Positions 46,012-54,333 of a stretch of DNA of 64,000 nt are shown here, piece after piece. A program made the translations under genes and the position numbers. The DNA is from an uncultured Phycisphaeraceae bacterium (GTDB lineage Bacteria > Planctomycetota > Phycisphaerae > Phycisphaerales > UBA1924), in the NCBI GenBank assembly GCA_937899905.1, contig CALCCF010000057.1:37074-101073 (forward strand), in the 5' to 3' direction. A model generated the notes under the pieces. It was not told the origin of the DNA, did no database searches, and saw only the letters and a list, made by a program, of their open reading frames with translations. How positions within the stretch are numbered: the stretch's first letter is position 1; each line of letters opens with the position of its first letter.

Positions 46012-47445
46012 GTGCACGATCAGCCAACGGAAATCGAGCCAAGGCCGGACTCCGGCGAGGACTGGGCGGTCCGTTGCGATGGGATCGGCAAGCGGTTCAA
46101 GATCTATGACAATCCCTGGCACCGGATGGCCGAGTGGGCGACGCTCGATCGGCTGAACCTGCACAAGGACTTCTGGGCGGTCCGCGATGTTTCCTTCGAG
46201 TTGCAGAAGGGGGAGTGCCTGGGCGTCGTCGGCCGCAACGGCAGCGGCAAGAGCACACTGCTCAAGATGGTCACGGGCGTGAGCGTGCCCACCGAGGGCT
46301 CGGCGAGCATCCAGGGCCGGGTGCTGAGCCTTATCGAGCTTGGGGCGGGGCTCAACAAGAACCTGACGGGGCGGCAGAATGTGCACAACATGGCCGGGCT
46401 GCTGAACTTTCCCCCCGGTTTCGCGCGTGCGAAGATGGAGGAGATCGAGGCGTTCGCGGACATCGGAGCGTTCTTCGATCGGCCCGTGCGGAGCTATAGC
46501 AACGGCATGACCGTGCGCGTGACGTTCAGCATCTTCGCGGCGTTCGAGCCCGAGGTGCTGATCGTTGACGAGGCGCTTAGTGTGGGCGACATCTTCTTCG
46601 TGCAGAAGTGCACCCGACGGATTCACGAGTTGCTCGAACGGGGCACGACGATGCTGCTGGTCAGCCACGACGCCGGTGCGATCACCAACCTCTGCGATCG
46701 GGCGATCTTGCTTGAAAAGGGCAAGGCCGCCTTCCATGGCGAGCCGGCCGATGCGATCGCTCGGTACCACGCCGCCCTTCGTCAGGGTGGCGCAAAGCCT
46801 GGGAAGAAGTGGCAACGGAGTGATCGAGGTGCTGCGGAACCGACCACAGCCAGTGAGGCCACCGGCTCGGAGCGTGGGCGGCGGCTGGCGAGCCGCGTGC
46901 TGAAGGCGGACGTGCTCGAGCACGGCGGCGAGGCCGAGCGCCGGCATGGCGAGGGTGGGCTCACGATCCGTGCGTGCCAGATCTGCGACGAGCAAGAGCG
47001 CGACGCGAGCGTGCTGGCCCTTGGAGACACGCTGCACGTGCGCGTGCTTGTGGAAGCCTCGGACCATATCGAGTCGCCACGCGTGGGTATGCGGCTGTTC
47101 GACCGTTTTGGTACGCAGGTGTTCGGGCAGGGCACGCTGCAACAGGGCGTCGATATACCCACCATGGAGCCGGGCGACAGGCTGGTTGTGTCGTTCAATG
47201 TTGAGCTGCAACTCAAGCCCGGCGAGTACACCATCGGGCTCTCGACCAGCGAGCCCGATCCGGAGGGCAATCCGAACGGCGCGCTGTTCCACGACCACAT
47301 CAACGGGCTGGGGCCGATCCGCGTGAATCATCCGCCGCAGCTTCCGCTGCCGTTCCACGGGACGGTGCGGCTGCCGATGAGCATCTCGCTTGAGCACGCG
47401 GGGGCCGATCACGCCGATGCGTCCCACCAGGCCGCCAACGCATGA
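46012..47445 (+). CDS. Wzt/TagH-type polysaccharide ABC exporter ATPase
   Basis: ATPase of an ABC-2 type polysaccharide exporter, 477 aa. It has Walker A VVGRNGSGKST, the family-typical long N-terminal part with WAVRDVSFELQKGECLG, signature YSNGMTVRVTFS, LIVDEALSVGD and LVSHD. Residues about 290-450 form a Wzt-like C-terminal beta-sandwich (RLFDRFGTQVFGQGT; GEYTIGLSTSEPDPEG), which in Wzt recognises the end group of the O-antigen chain. The start is a GTG at 46012. No ABC-2 permease (Wzm/TagG) lies in this cluster, which is unusual. Overlaps the next gene by ATGA. Confidence 0.9.
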   Translation: MHDQPTEIEPRPDSGEDWAVRCDGIGKRFKIYDNPWHRMAEWATLDRLNLHKDFWAVRDVSFELQKGECLGVVGRNGSGKSTLLKMVTGVSVPTEGSASIQGRVLSLIELGAGLNKNLTGRQNVHNMAGLLNFPPGFARAKMEEIEAFADIGAFFDRPVRSYSNGMTVRVTFSIFAAFEPEVLIVDEALSVGDIFFVQKCTRRIHELLERGTTMLLVSHDAGAITNLCDRAILLEKGKAAFHGEPADAIARYHAALRQGGAKPGKKWQRSDRGAAEPTTASEATGSERGRRLASRVLKADVLEHGGEAERRHGEGGLTIRACQICDEQERDASVLALGDTLHVRVLVEASDHIESPRVGMRLFDRFGTQVFGQGTLQQGVDIPTMEPGDRLVVSFNVELQLKPGEYTIGLSTSEPDPEGNPNGALFHDHINGLGPIRVNHPPQLPLPFHGTVRLPMSISLEHAGADHADASHQAANA

Positions 47446-48290
47446 GCGAACCCGTCGCCTTCCTCACCGGATGCGGCCGCAGCGGCACGACGATCCTCGG
47501 CCAGATGATCGGTCAGAGCCCGGGCGTTCGGTATCTCAACGATTACTTCCCGATCTGGATCGATCCGTTCCCGCAGTGCGACGCGTGGGGATTGCGGTCC
47601 GATACGCGAAATCGTGACAACGGTGTCGAGCTGACCGAGGCGGACCTGGCCGAGGCGACTCTGGCAGGGGGCGACCCGGCCGAGTTCTGGCGGATCGTAC
47701 GCGAGAAGCGAGGGAACACGCCGCTGCTCGTCGAGAAGGTGGCGCTCAACAACTTCCGAATGCGGTTCCTGCATGCCTTGGCGCCCAACGCGCGCATCAT
47801 CAACATCGTGCGACACGGCGTAGAGGTCGCGCGCTCGATTGCCAAGCGTGTCGAGGTCGGAGAGTGGTACGGCGAAGGTGACCGGAAGTGGTGGCTGCTC
47901 GAACGCCTGGCACGTGAGCGTGGCCTGGTCCGTGAGTTGGAGTTGTGTACGAACGACGCCGCCCGCGGGCTGTTGGAGTGGCGCATGAGCGTGGAGGTCG
48001 CGGGCGAGCATATCGCGCAGATTCCGGGGGATCGGGTGCTCCGCGTCCGGTACGAGGATCTCATCGCCGACGCACCGGCCGTCGCCACAAGCATCGCCGA
48101 CCATCTGGATCTGCCCGATGGAGGCGCTGCGATGCGCGACTGGGCCGCCGATCGCATCGAGCGCAAAAACCCGGCATCGACCGAAGTCCCCCCACCGCCC
48201 GAGACCGAGGCTATCGCTGGCGACGCCCTTCGCGGACTTGGGTACGACCCCAAGGGCGGGATGCTCGCCTCGCCTACCGTCGCCCCATGA
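47442..48290 (+). CDS. PAPS-dependent sulfotransferase
   Basis: A 282-aa sulfotransferase. The 5'-phosphosulfate-binding loop is LTGCGRSGTTILGQ near the N-terminus and the 3'-phosphate motif lies near IINIVRHGVEVARS. A later RVLRVRYEDLIAD is typical of the family. It probably sulfates the glycan made and exported by this operon (inference). The ATGA overlap with the ABC ATPase and the ATGA overlap with the next gene show co-translation. No signal peptide, so it acts in the cytoplasm. Confidence 0.88.
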   Translation: MSEPVAFLTGCGRSGTTILGQMIGQSPGVRYLNDYFPIWIDPFPQCDAWGLRSDTRNRDNGVELTEADLAEATLAGGDPAEFWRIVREKRGNTPLLVEKVALNNFRMRFLHALAPNARIINIVRHGVEVARSIAKRVEVGEWYGEGDRKWWLLERLARERGLVRELELCTNDAARGLLEWRMSVEVAGEHIAQIPGDRVLRVRYEDLIADAPAVATSIADHLDLPDGGAAMRDWAADRIERKNPASTEVPPPPETEAIAGDALRGLGYDPKGGMLASPTVAP

Positions 48291-50266
48291 CCGCCCACTC
48301 GGCCGCTCCAAGCCCACCATCGGGTGCCCAGGTCGCCCCCCCACCGATCATCATCCTCGGCGTGCCTCGCAGCGGGACCACGCTGCTGCGCACGATGCTC
48401 GATGCGCACCCGCGCATCGCGTGCGGCCCGGAAACGCCTTGGCTGGCCGAGCATCAATCCTCGTCGCTGCTCGGCCTCGTGCGTGCGATGCGCGACCCCG
48501 AGCATGGCTACTGCGAGAGCTTTGGGCAGTCACCAGGGGTCGTGCATTCTGCCGCGCGCGGCTTCCTCGATCACGTGATGCACGCATATGCGCGCTCTCG
48601 CAGGAAGACGCGTTGGGCCGAGAAGACACCCAACAACGCGCTGCATGTCGAGTCGTTGCATGCCATCTTGCCCGATGCGAGGTACGTGTGGATCACGCGC
48701 GATCCGTTGGATGTTGTGCAGAGCACCGTTCGAGTATCGGCCCATCGCAAGGGCATCGCGCCGGTCTATGAACGCTCGCTGCGGATGACCACCGACGTTT
48801 CAGTGCCGATGACCGAGGTCGCCGCCGCGTTGCGTTGGGTGGCTTGGAATCGGCGGATCGAGTCATTCCTCCAAGACAAGCCGCACCTTCACTTGAACTA
48901 TGAGTCACTGGTGTGCACGCCGGGCCCCGAGCTGCGGCGGCTGTGCGACTTCCTCGAAGAGCCGTTTGATGACGCGATGCTGGCGTATGACACGCAGCGC
49001 CACGACCTGCCGAACTGGGAATGGGGCAGCACCGATGTCGCCCATCATGGCAAGGTGGTGACCGGCCGCATCGGCCGTGGATTCGAGCGGATGGATGAGC
49101 CAATCCGAGATGGCGTGGCTGCGATCACCTCGCTTTGGCAGCCTCCCGGCCGGCCAGGACCGATTGGGGAACGGGAACGCCTCCCGGTGCATTCCGCAAC
49201 GGCGGCGCTCGTCGGCCAGCAAGCCGCCACGCTGCTGCCGTCAAAGGAGCCTCCGGATGCCAAGCGGTGCGCCCGCATCGGAGAGGCGGTGGTCTCGCAT
49301 GCTGCGGCCGGGTTGGAGCACGGTGAGATCCCGCGGCTGCCCGCGCAACTCGCGCCAGCGGCGTTCGTATTGGCGTACGCGGGCAGCGCGGCTTCGGTCA
49401 CGCCAGCGAACGTCGACCATACCGAGGCGCTGCAGCGCCATGCCGGCCGGTGGCAGATTGAGGAGACCCTCGGCATCGGTGATTCGGCGCCAGACCGCAC
49501 CTCGCGTCCACTGATCGATGCTGATCCGACGGGGCTGAGGATAATCACTCCCGCGCCGTGTGCTGTCCTCGCGAGGCTTGAGGAGTTGCGTAGCCCGCCG
49601 TTCACCGGGTTCATGAAGATGCTCAACGCCTTCGCGAGCGACCACGGCCTTCGTGAATTCGATTCGTGGAGCAAGATCTGGGAGTATCCGTGGCTGTGGT
49701 ACCACGCGATCGAGTCCATGCCACTCGCGGGCCTGCGCGTGGTCGACATGGGCAGCGAGCTGAGCCCGATGCCGTGGTGGCTCGCGACGATGGGCGCCCG
49801 CGTGACGCTCATCGAGACTACACGCGGCATGGAGGGGCTCTGGGCGAAGCTGGCCAGAAAGCTCAACGTACGCGTCGACTGGGCAATCACTGACGATGAG
49901 TCGATTCCGGTGCCCGACGGCGAGGCGCATCTGGTCACGAGCCTCAGCGTCATCGAGCACCAGCCCGACAAGCGCCGAGCCATGGACGAGATCGCCCGTG
50001 TGCTGGTGCCGGGCGGTGTGCTCGCGATGAGTTTCGATATCTGCGAGGAGGGCATGGGCATGGCCTTCCCCGAGTGGAACGGCCGGGCGCTCACCATGGC
50101 CGAGTTCGAGGCGGATTTGTGGAAGCACCCGGCTTTCGCGAGGACCCGGCCCGCCGGCGAGATCGCCTGGAACACCGAGGACATCGGCCCGTACTTCGAG
50201 TGGCACAAGTCGACCGCGGAGCACCATACCTATGTGACGGGTGCCGCGGTCATGCGGCGGGATTGA
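48287..50266 (+). CDS. Sulfotransferase-methyltransferase fusion protein
   Basis: A 659-aa two-domain enzyme. Residues 1-290 are a sulfotransferase with PAPS loop ILGVPRSGTTLLRTM and the 3'-phosphate block YVWITRDPLDVVQSTVRVS. Residues about 290-430 are a helical linker of unknown role. Residues about 480-650 are a SAM-dependent class I methyltransferase: motif I VVDMGSELSPMPWW, acidic loop ITDDESIPVPDG, SLSVIEHQPD, then ARVLVPGGVLAMSFDI. A single protein could sulfate and O-methylate the same glycan (inference). It overlaps the preceding sulfotransferase gene. Confidence 0.88.
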   Translation: MTAHSAAPSPPSGAQVAPPPIIILGVPRSGTTLLRTMLDAHPRIACGPETPWLAEHQSSSLLGLVRAMRDPEHGYCESFGQSPGVVHSAARGFLDHVMHAYARSRRKTRWAEKTPNNALHVESLHAILPDARYVWITRDPLDVVQSTVRVSAHRKGIAPVYERSLRMTTDVSVPMTEVAAALRWVAWNRRIESFLQDKPHLHLNYESLVCTPGPELRRLCDFLEEPFDDAMLAYDTQRHDLPNWEWGSTDVAHHGKVVTGRIGRGFERMDEPIRDGVAAITSLWQPPGRPGPIGERERLPVHSATAALVGQQAATLLPSKEPPDAKRCARIGEAVVSHAAAGLEHGEIPRLPAQLAPAAFVLAYAGSAASVTPANVDHTEALQRHAGRWQIEETLGIGDSAPDRTSRPLIDADPTGLRIITPAPCAVLARLEELRSPPFTGFMKMLNAFASDHGLREFDSWSKIWEYPWLWYHAIESMPLAGLRVVDMGSELSPMPWWLATMGARVTLIETTRGMEGLWAKLARKLNVRVDWAITDDESIPVPDGEAHLVTSLSVIEHQPDKRRAMDEIARVLVPGGVLAMSFDICEEGMGMAFPEWNGRALTMAEFEADLWKHPAFARTRPAGEIAWNTEDIGPYFEWHKSTAEHHTYVTGAAVMRRD

Positions 50267-50333
50267 GACATACGGATCGTCACCGCAGCTTGAGCTCGCC
50301 TGACGAACATGAAAACCGCAGATATCGTTCGGC

Positions 50334-51122
50334 ATGACCGCCATCACGCCGAGCCACCCCCTACGACAGGACATCATCGACCCATACCTCGCGGCCCATC
50401 CGTATCGCGTGCTCTTTGTCACGGTGAGCGGGGCCCACCTGTACGGATTCGCCTCGCCCGACAGCGACTATGACCTGCGTGGAGCTCACGTCATCGATTT
50501 GCCGACCATGATCGGGCTCGACACCCCGCGCGAGACGTACGAAGTGCTCGATCGCGACGCCGAGATCGAGATGGACATCGTGACGCACGATGTTCACAAG
50601 TTCTTCACGATGCTGCTGGGCCGCAACGGCTACGTGCTGGAGCAGATCTGCTCGCCGCTCGTCGTCTACGCCGGGGAGGGCTTCGCCGAGCTACGCGACA
50701 TCGCGATGCGGTGCCTCACGCGGCACCACCGCCACCACTTCCGCAGGTTCGCGACGAATCAATGGGAGAAGGTCGCGGGACCGAGCCACGGGACCGTCAA
50801 GGGTCTCTTGTACAGCTATCGCCCGCTGCTCGCCGGGATCTACCTCATGGAAGAGCGTGCGATGGAGAGTAATTTGCGCACGCTCAATGAGAAGTTCGGC
50901 TTGCCCACAATCGATGAACTGATCGAACGCAAGATCACCGGAGCCGAGACGCAGCCGCTGGGCGAGGCCGATCTGGGGTTTCATCATGAGCAGTTTGAGT
51001 CGTTGAACGCCAGGCTTGAGGGGTCCGCCGAGAAGAGCGGATTGCCCGAAAGCCCGGATGCTTCGGCGCGTGCGGCGCTCAACGATTTACTCGTGGGGCT
51101 GCGGACCTCTACGGGTGGCTGA
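50334..51122 (+). CDS. YcgL/COG3541-type predicted nucleotidyltransferase
   Basis: A 262-aa protein of the DNA-polymerase-beta-like nucleotidyltransferase superfamily. The active-site pattern SGAHLYGFASPDSDYDLRG contains the metal-binding Asp pair, and EMDIVTHDVHKFFTMLLG supplies the third acidic residue. Substrate unknown. It lies alone between the glycan operon (68 bp away) and a zinc-ribbon membrane protein gene that starts 3 bp after its stop. Confidence 0.85.
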   Translation: MTAITPSHPLRQDIIDPYLAAHPYRVLFVTVSGAHLYGFASPDSDYDLRGAHVIDLPTMIGLDTPRETYEVLDRDAEIEMDIVTHDVHKFFTMLLGRNGYVLEQICSPLVVYAGEGFAELRDIAMRCLTRHHRHHFRRFATNQWEKVAGPSHGTVKGLLYSYRPLLAGIYLMEERAMESNLRTLNEKFGLPTIDELIERKITGAETQPLGEADLGFHHEQFESLNARLEGSAEKSGLPESPDASARAALNDLLVGLRTSTGG

Positions 51123-51125
51123 CGC

Positions 51126-51722
51126 ATGTTCGTCGCGCTCTGGCTTGCCATCCTCGCCAGCCTGTTCGCGATATGCGTGATGATTGGCTGGGTGCGGCTC
51201 GAACTGCGTGAGTCGAGCGCTCGGATTCATCAGTGGTGGCCGACCAGGGCGTTCGTGTTCATCAACGCGACCATTCTGGGAGTCATGGGTCTCACCGTTC
51301 TGGCGATCGAGCCTGGCTATGCGATTGCCGCGCTGATCGGACAAGGGGCCGCGGCTCTCGCCGGCGGTGTCATGCTCGTCGTTGTTTGCCTCGGCGTTCG
51401 TCGCACCGGGCCACGGGGTCTACGGCTGGTGGCAATCTCGATAACGCTGGCTGCGGCCTCGACAAACGCCGCCATCTGGGTGGTCGTCGCTGTGATTGCC
51501 GACCCGTTTGGCGCGATGGCTGCGTACCTCGCACCGATCGCCACCGTACCCATCGGGTCGGCCATCGGTCTGGGCGCGGTCGTTTGGAAGCTCCCCTCTG
51601 TCGCACCGAAGCCCGCCGACGGCTGTCCCTCCTGCGGCTACCCGCGAGCCGGGCTCAATGGGACCGCGCGATGCCCAGAGTGCGGTGCGGCTTGGACCGC
51701 GAGCTACTGGGGTTCCGTGTAG
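51126..51722 (+). CDS. Membrane protein with C-terminal zinc ribbon
   Basis: A 198-aa protein with four or five membrane helices, followed by a cytoplasmic zinc ribbon CPSCGYPRAGLNGTARCPEC. This helix-plus-ribbon layout is common in planctomycete small membrane proteins, but no function is known to me. It starts 3 bp after the nucleotidyltransferase gene and ends 39 bp before nbaC. Confidence 0.75.
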   Translation: MFVALWLAILASLFAICVMIGWVRLELRESSARIHQWWPTRAFVFINATILGVMGLTVLAIEPGYAIAALIGQGAAALAGGVMLVVVCLGVRRTGPRGLRLVAISITLAAASTNAAIWVVVAVIADPFGAMAAYLAPIATVPIGSAIGLGAVVWKLPSVAPKPADGCPSCGYPRAGLNGTARCPECGAAWTASYWGSV

Positions 51723-51761
51723 AATGAAGGTGGACGACTCGAACACGACGGAGGCTCGGCC

Positions 51762-52346
51762 ATGACCACCACCACATCTGCCTTCCCCACCATCAACCTC
51801 CTCAAGTGGATCGACGAGCATCCCGAGGCGTTTACGCCGCCGGTGATGAACAAGCAGTTCTTCCACGAGAGCAGCGACGCGATCATCTTCGTGTCAAAGG
51901 GCCCCAATACTCGCAACGACTTCCACGTGAACCCGACCGAGGAGCTGTTCTACCAGCTCAAGGGCGACATCGCCGTGCGCGTCCGGCCGCTCGACGGCAG
52001 CCCGCCGCACAACGTGATCGTGCGCGAGGGCGAGCTCTTCTTGCTCCCGCGCTGGGTGCCCCACCGCCCGCAGCGGCCGGCCGGCACGCTGGGCCTCATT
52101 GTCGAGTTCCCCCGCGGCTTCGACGAGAACGGCAACCCGCAAAAGGACGGCCTGCAGTGGTACTGCCCACAGGACGACGAGCTCGTGTACGAGGACTACT
52201 TCGAGCTCAAGCACATCGACCGGGACCTGCACCGCATCATGGACGACTTCTGGGACGGGCCCGAGGAACGCCGGACGTGCAAGGAGTGCGGCTACGTGAT
52301 CACGCGGGCGCCGGAATTCGAGATGGATCCGCTCGGCGGGGGCTGA
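51762..52346 (+). CDS. nbaC: 3-hydroxyanthranilate 3,4-dioxygenase
   Basis: Fe(II) extradiol dioxygenase that opens the ring of 3-hydroxyanthranilate, leading to quinolinate and NAD or to further degradation. The 194-aa cupin has iron ligands His55, Glu61 and His101, with substrate arginines Arg51 and Arg103. Bacterial enzymes carry a rubredoxin-like site of two C-x2-C pairs; here Cys135 remains but its partner at 138 is Asp, while Cys173 and Cys176 (CKEC) are intact. GGAGG lies 7-8 nt before the ATG. No other kynurenine-pathway gene is in the window. Confidence 0.92.
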   Translation: MTTTTSAFPTINLLKWIDEHPEAFTPPVMNKQFFHESSDAIIFVSKGPNTRNDFHVNPTEELFYQLKGDIAVRVRPLDGSPPHNVIVREGELFLLPRWVPHRPQRPAGTLGLIVEFPRGFDENGNPQKDGLQWYCPQDDELVYEDYFELKHIDRDLHRIMDDFWDGPEERRTCKECGYVITRAPEFEMDPLGGG

Positions 52347-52348
52347 TC

Positions 52349-53191
52349 GTGCCGATCGGTTGTGGGAGCCGTTGCCTTCGATCACGGGCCATCCTCGGAA
52401 TGGTTTGCGTGGTCTCGGTGTTGGCTACGCACGGCTGCTCACCCTTCGGCGATGTCAACATGTCAACACGAGATCTGGACCGCCGAATGACGACCGCCGT
52501 GCGCGGCAACGCGGTGTCGTACGTCCGCAGCGGCAACGAAGATGATCCTCGCGTCATCTACGTGCACGGCACCCCGGGCGACGCGGGGGCGTTCGCAGAG
52601 TTCGTGCGTACGCCGATCGATGGCGTCGAATCAATCAGTGTCGATCGCCCGGGCTTCGGCCAGACCGGTGGTCCGGCCCTCACCTCATTCGTGGACCAAG
52701 CGGCGGCCATCGAACCGCTGCTGGTCGAACGTGAGGGCCGCTGGCCGGTCCTCGTAGGCCACTCGTTGGGTGGACCGATCGTCGCACGGATGGCGGCCGA
52801 CCATCCCGATCGGGTGTCGGCCATCGTGATCACCGCGGGCTCACTCGATCCCGAACTCGAGAACCCGAGGTGGTTCAACTACGTTGCCATCGGCCTGTAC
52901 CCGATCATCCCGCGGATGTTCAGGGTGAGCAACGCCGAGATCTTCGCGGCTCGCGAGGAGACCAAGGAACTGGCCTTGGTGCTCGATCAGGTCCAATGCC
53001 CGGTGTACATCGTGCACGGGACCAAGGACAAGCTCGTGCCATACGCGAACGTCGCGTACATGAAACGGGCGTTCAGGAACGCGGCTTCGGTTGATGTGGT
53101 CCGCGTCGACAACGTCGGCCACTTCGTCCTGTGGTCGCACGAGGAAGTGGTACGCGACACGATCGAGCGCGCCATCGCGCCCATCGAGTAG
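52349..53191 (+). CDS. Alpha/beta-hydrolase lipoprotein
   Basis: A 280-aa serine hydrolase. The N-terminus (CLRSRAILGMVCVVSVLATH) ends in a lipobox-like ATHGC with Cys30, so it is probably a lipoprotein. The oxyanion motif HGTPG, nucleophile Ser139 in VGHSLGGP, acid in HGTKDKLVPY and His in VGHFVLW complete the triad. Substrate unknown. The GTG at 52349 has GGGGG upstream and starts 2 bp after the nbaC stop, so they are co-transcribed. Confidence 0.85.
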   Translation: MPIGCGSRCLRSRAILGMVCVVSVLATHGCSPFGDVNMSTRDLDRRMTTAVRGNAVSYVRSGNEDDPRVIYVHGTPGDAGAFAEFVRTPIDGVESISVDRPGFGQTGGPALTSFVDQAAAIEPLLVEREGRWPVLVGHSLGGPIVARMAADHPDRVSAIVITAGSLDPELENPRWFNYVAIGLYPIIPRMFRVSNAEIFAAREETKELALVLDQVQCPVYIVHGTKDKLVPYANVAYMKRAFRNAASVDVVRVDNVGHFVLWSHEEVVRDTIERAIAPIE

Positions 53192-53209
53192 CCTCTCTCG
53201 CTCAGTCGT

Positions 53210-54298
53210 TCACGGCGAGTCGATCCGCCAGCGAAATCCCGCAGCGATCGGGCGATGGTCGCTGCCAACATCGGGACCCACCACCGAGAACACCGGTTCG
53301 AGATCACCGCCGTACACGGCGTGGTCGAGTCGAATGCCGGGCGCGAGCGAAAGTGGGCGGCGCGTTGGGCCCCAGGTTGCGCCTCGACTGCGACTGATTT
53401 TGTCATGTGCCTCCCAAAGGATCTCGTAGCCATGCAGAGTCTCTTGCCGGAGTGGCCGCAGCTGTCCGGTTCGCCACGGGCCGTTGAAGTCTCCGATCAG
53501 TATGGTGCCAGCAACGTCGCGTCGTCGGCTTGAGTAGTCCGTCTCCCCCAACCGTGATCGGGCATCAAGCCGGAGTTTCCAGATTTGTTCTCGCTGCATC
53601 TCGAACCAGGCGAAGCTGATCGGCGGGTAGACATGTACGTTGGTTACATCAACAAGAAGCCCCTCGAACTCAAGCGTCGCTCGAATCGATGGGATGTCCC
53701 AGTATCCGGGCCAAACGTTCCGCAAATGCTGCGAGAGCGGCATTCGGCTTAGTGTGGCTTGACCGAACGCGTCGGGCCTTGGCTCTTCAACCATGTGTGG
53801 ATAACGATCGCGCAATCGAGTTCTCACGATCTCAGCCCACCGAGTCCCGTACTCCTGCAACACGATGACATCGGGATCGACCTCATCGATCCATGCGATC
53901 AATCGATTCGGATTGGCTTGGTCGTAGCCCAGGTTGCAACTAATGACCGTCAGCGTTTGGGCATCGTCGATGGGCGGTGCTACCGATCGGATGCTGCGGA
54001 GGCCCAGCGGCCCGACCGTGACGAGCACACCAAGCAGAAGGACAAAGCCCAGCTTCCATCGCCGCATCGCAATCGCCGCGAGCAACACCACTGTGATTCC
54101 CAGACCCGCGTGGAACGCAAAGGTCTGCACGAGGAGCGCGAGGAACGCCAGCGGTGTCGGCCCGCCGTCGACGAGCCGTGCCAGGGCCAGGGCTGCCAAT
54201 AGCCCGATTGCCGCAAGCCACCCGAACGAGGTGAAGATACGACCGAGCCACGCAAGGATGCTCTCGGTCTCCACCTTGTCGGCCTGAGCCTCGGGCAT
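53210..54298 (-). CDS. Membrane-anchored endonuclease/exonuclease/phosphatase-family protein
   Basis: A 362-aa protein. Three N-terminal membrane helices (about 20-100) are followed by an EEP fold: TVISCNLGYDQANPNRL, IVLQEYGTRWAE with the metal-binding Glu, ILIGDFNGPW, and GSDHRPIAAGF with the catalytic His. This layout is shared with predicted secreted or membrane EEP phosphatases and nucleases; the substrate cannot be told. The active domain would face the periplasm. Convergent with the hydrolase gene; clpB ends 35 bp upstream on the same strand. Confidence 0.87.
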   Translation of the reverse strand: MPEAQADKVETESILAWLGRIFTSFGWLAAIGLLAALALARLVDGGPTPLAFLALLVQTFAFHAGLGITVVLLAAIAMRRWKLGFVLLLGVLVTVGPLGLRSIRSVAPPIDDAQTLTVISCNLGYDQANPNRLIAWIDEVDPDVIVLQEYGTRWAEIVRTRLRDRYPHMVEEPRPDAFGQATLSRMPLSQHLRNVWPGYWDIPSIRATLEFEGLLVDVTNVHVYPPISFAWFEMQREQIWKLRLDARSRLGETDYSSRRRDVAGTILIGDFNGPWRTGQLRPLRQETLHGYEILWEAHDKISRSRGATWGPTRRPLSLAPGIRLDHAVYGGDLEPVFSVVGPDVGSDHRPIAAGFRWRIDSP

Positions 54299-54333
54299 CA
54301 GACACCTACGCCAGGCAGAGGATCTTGTTCAGG

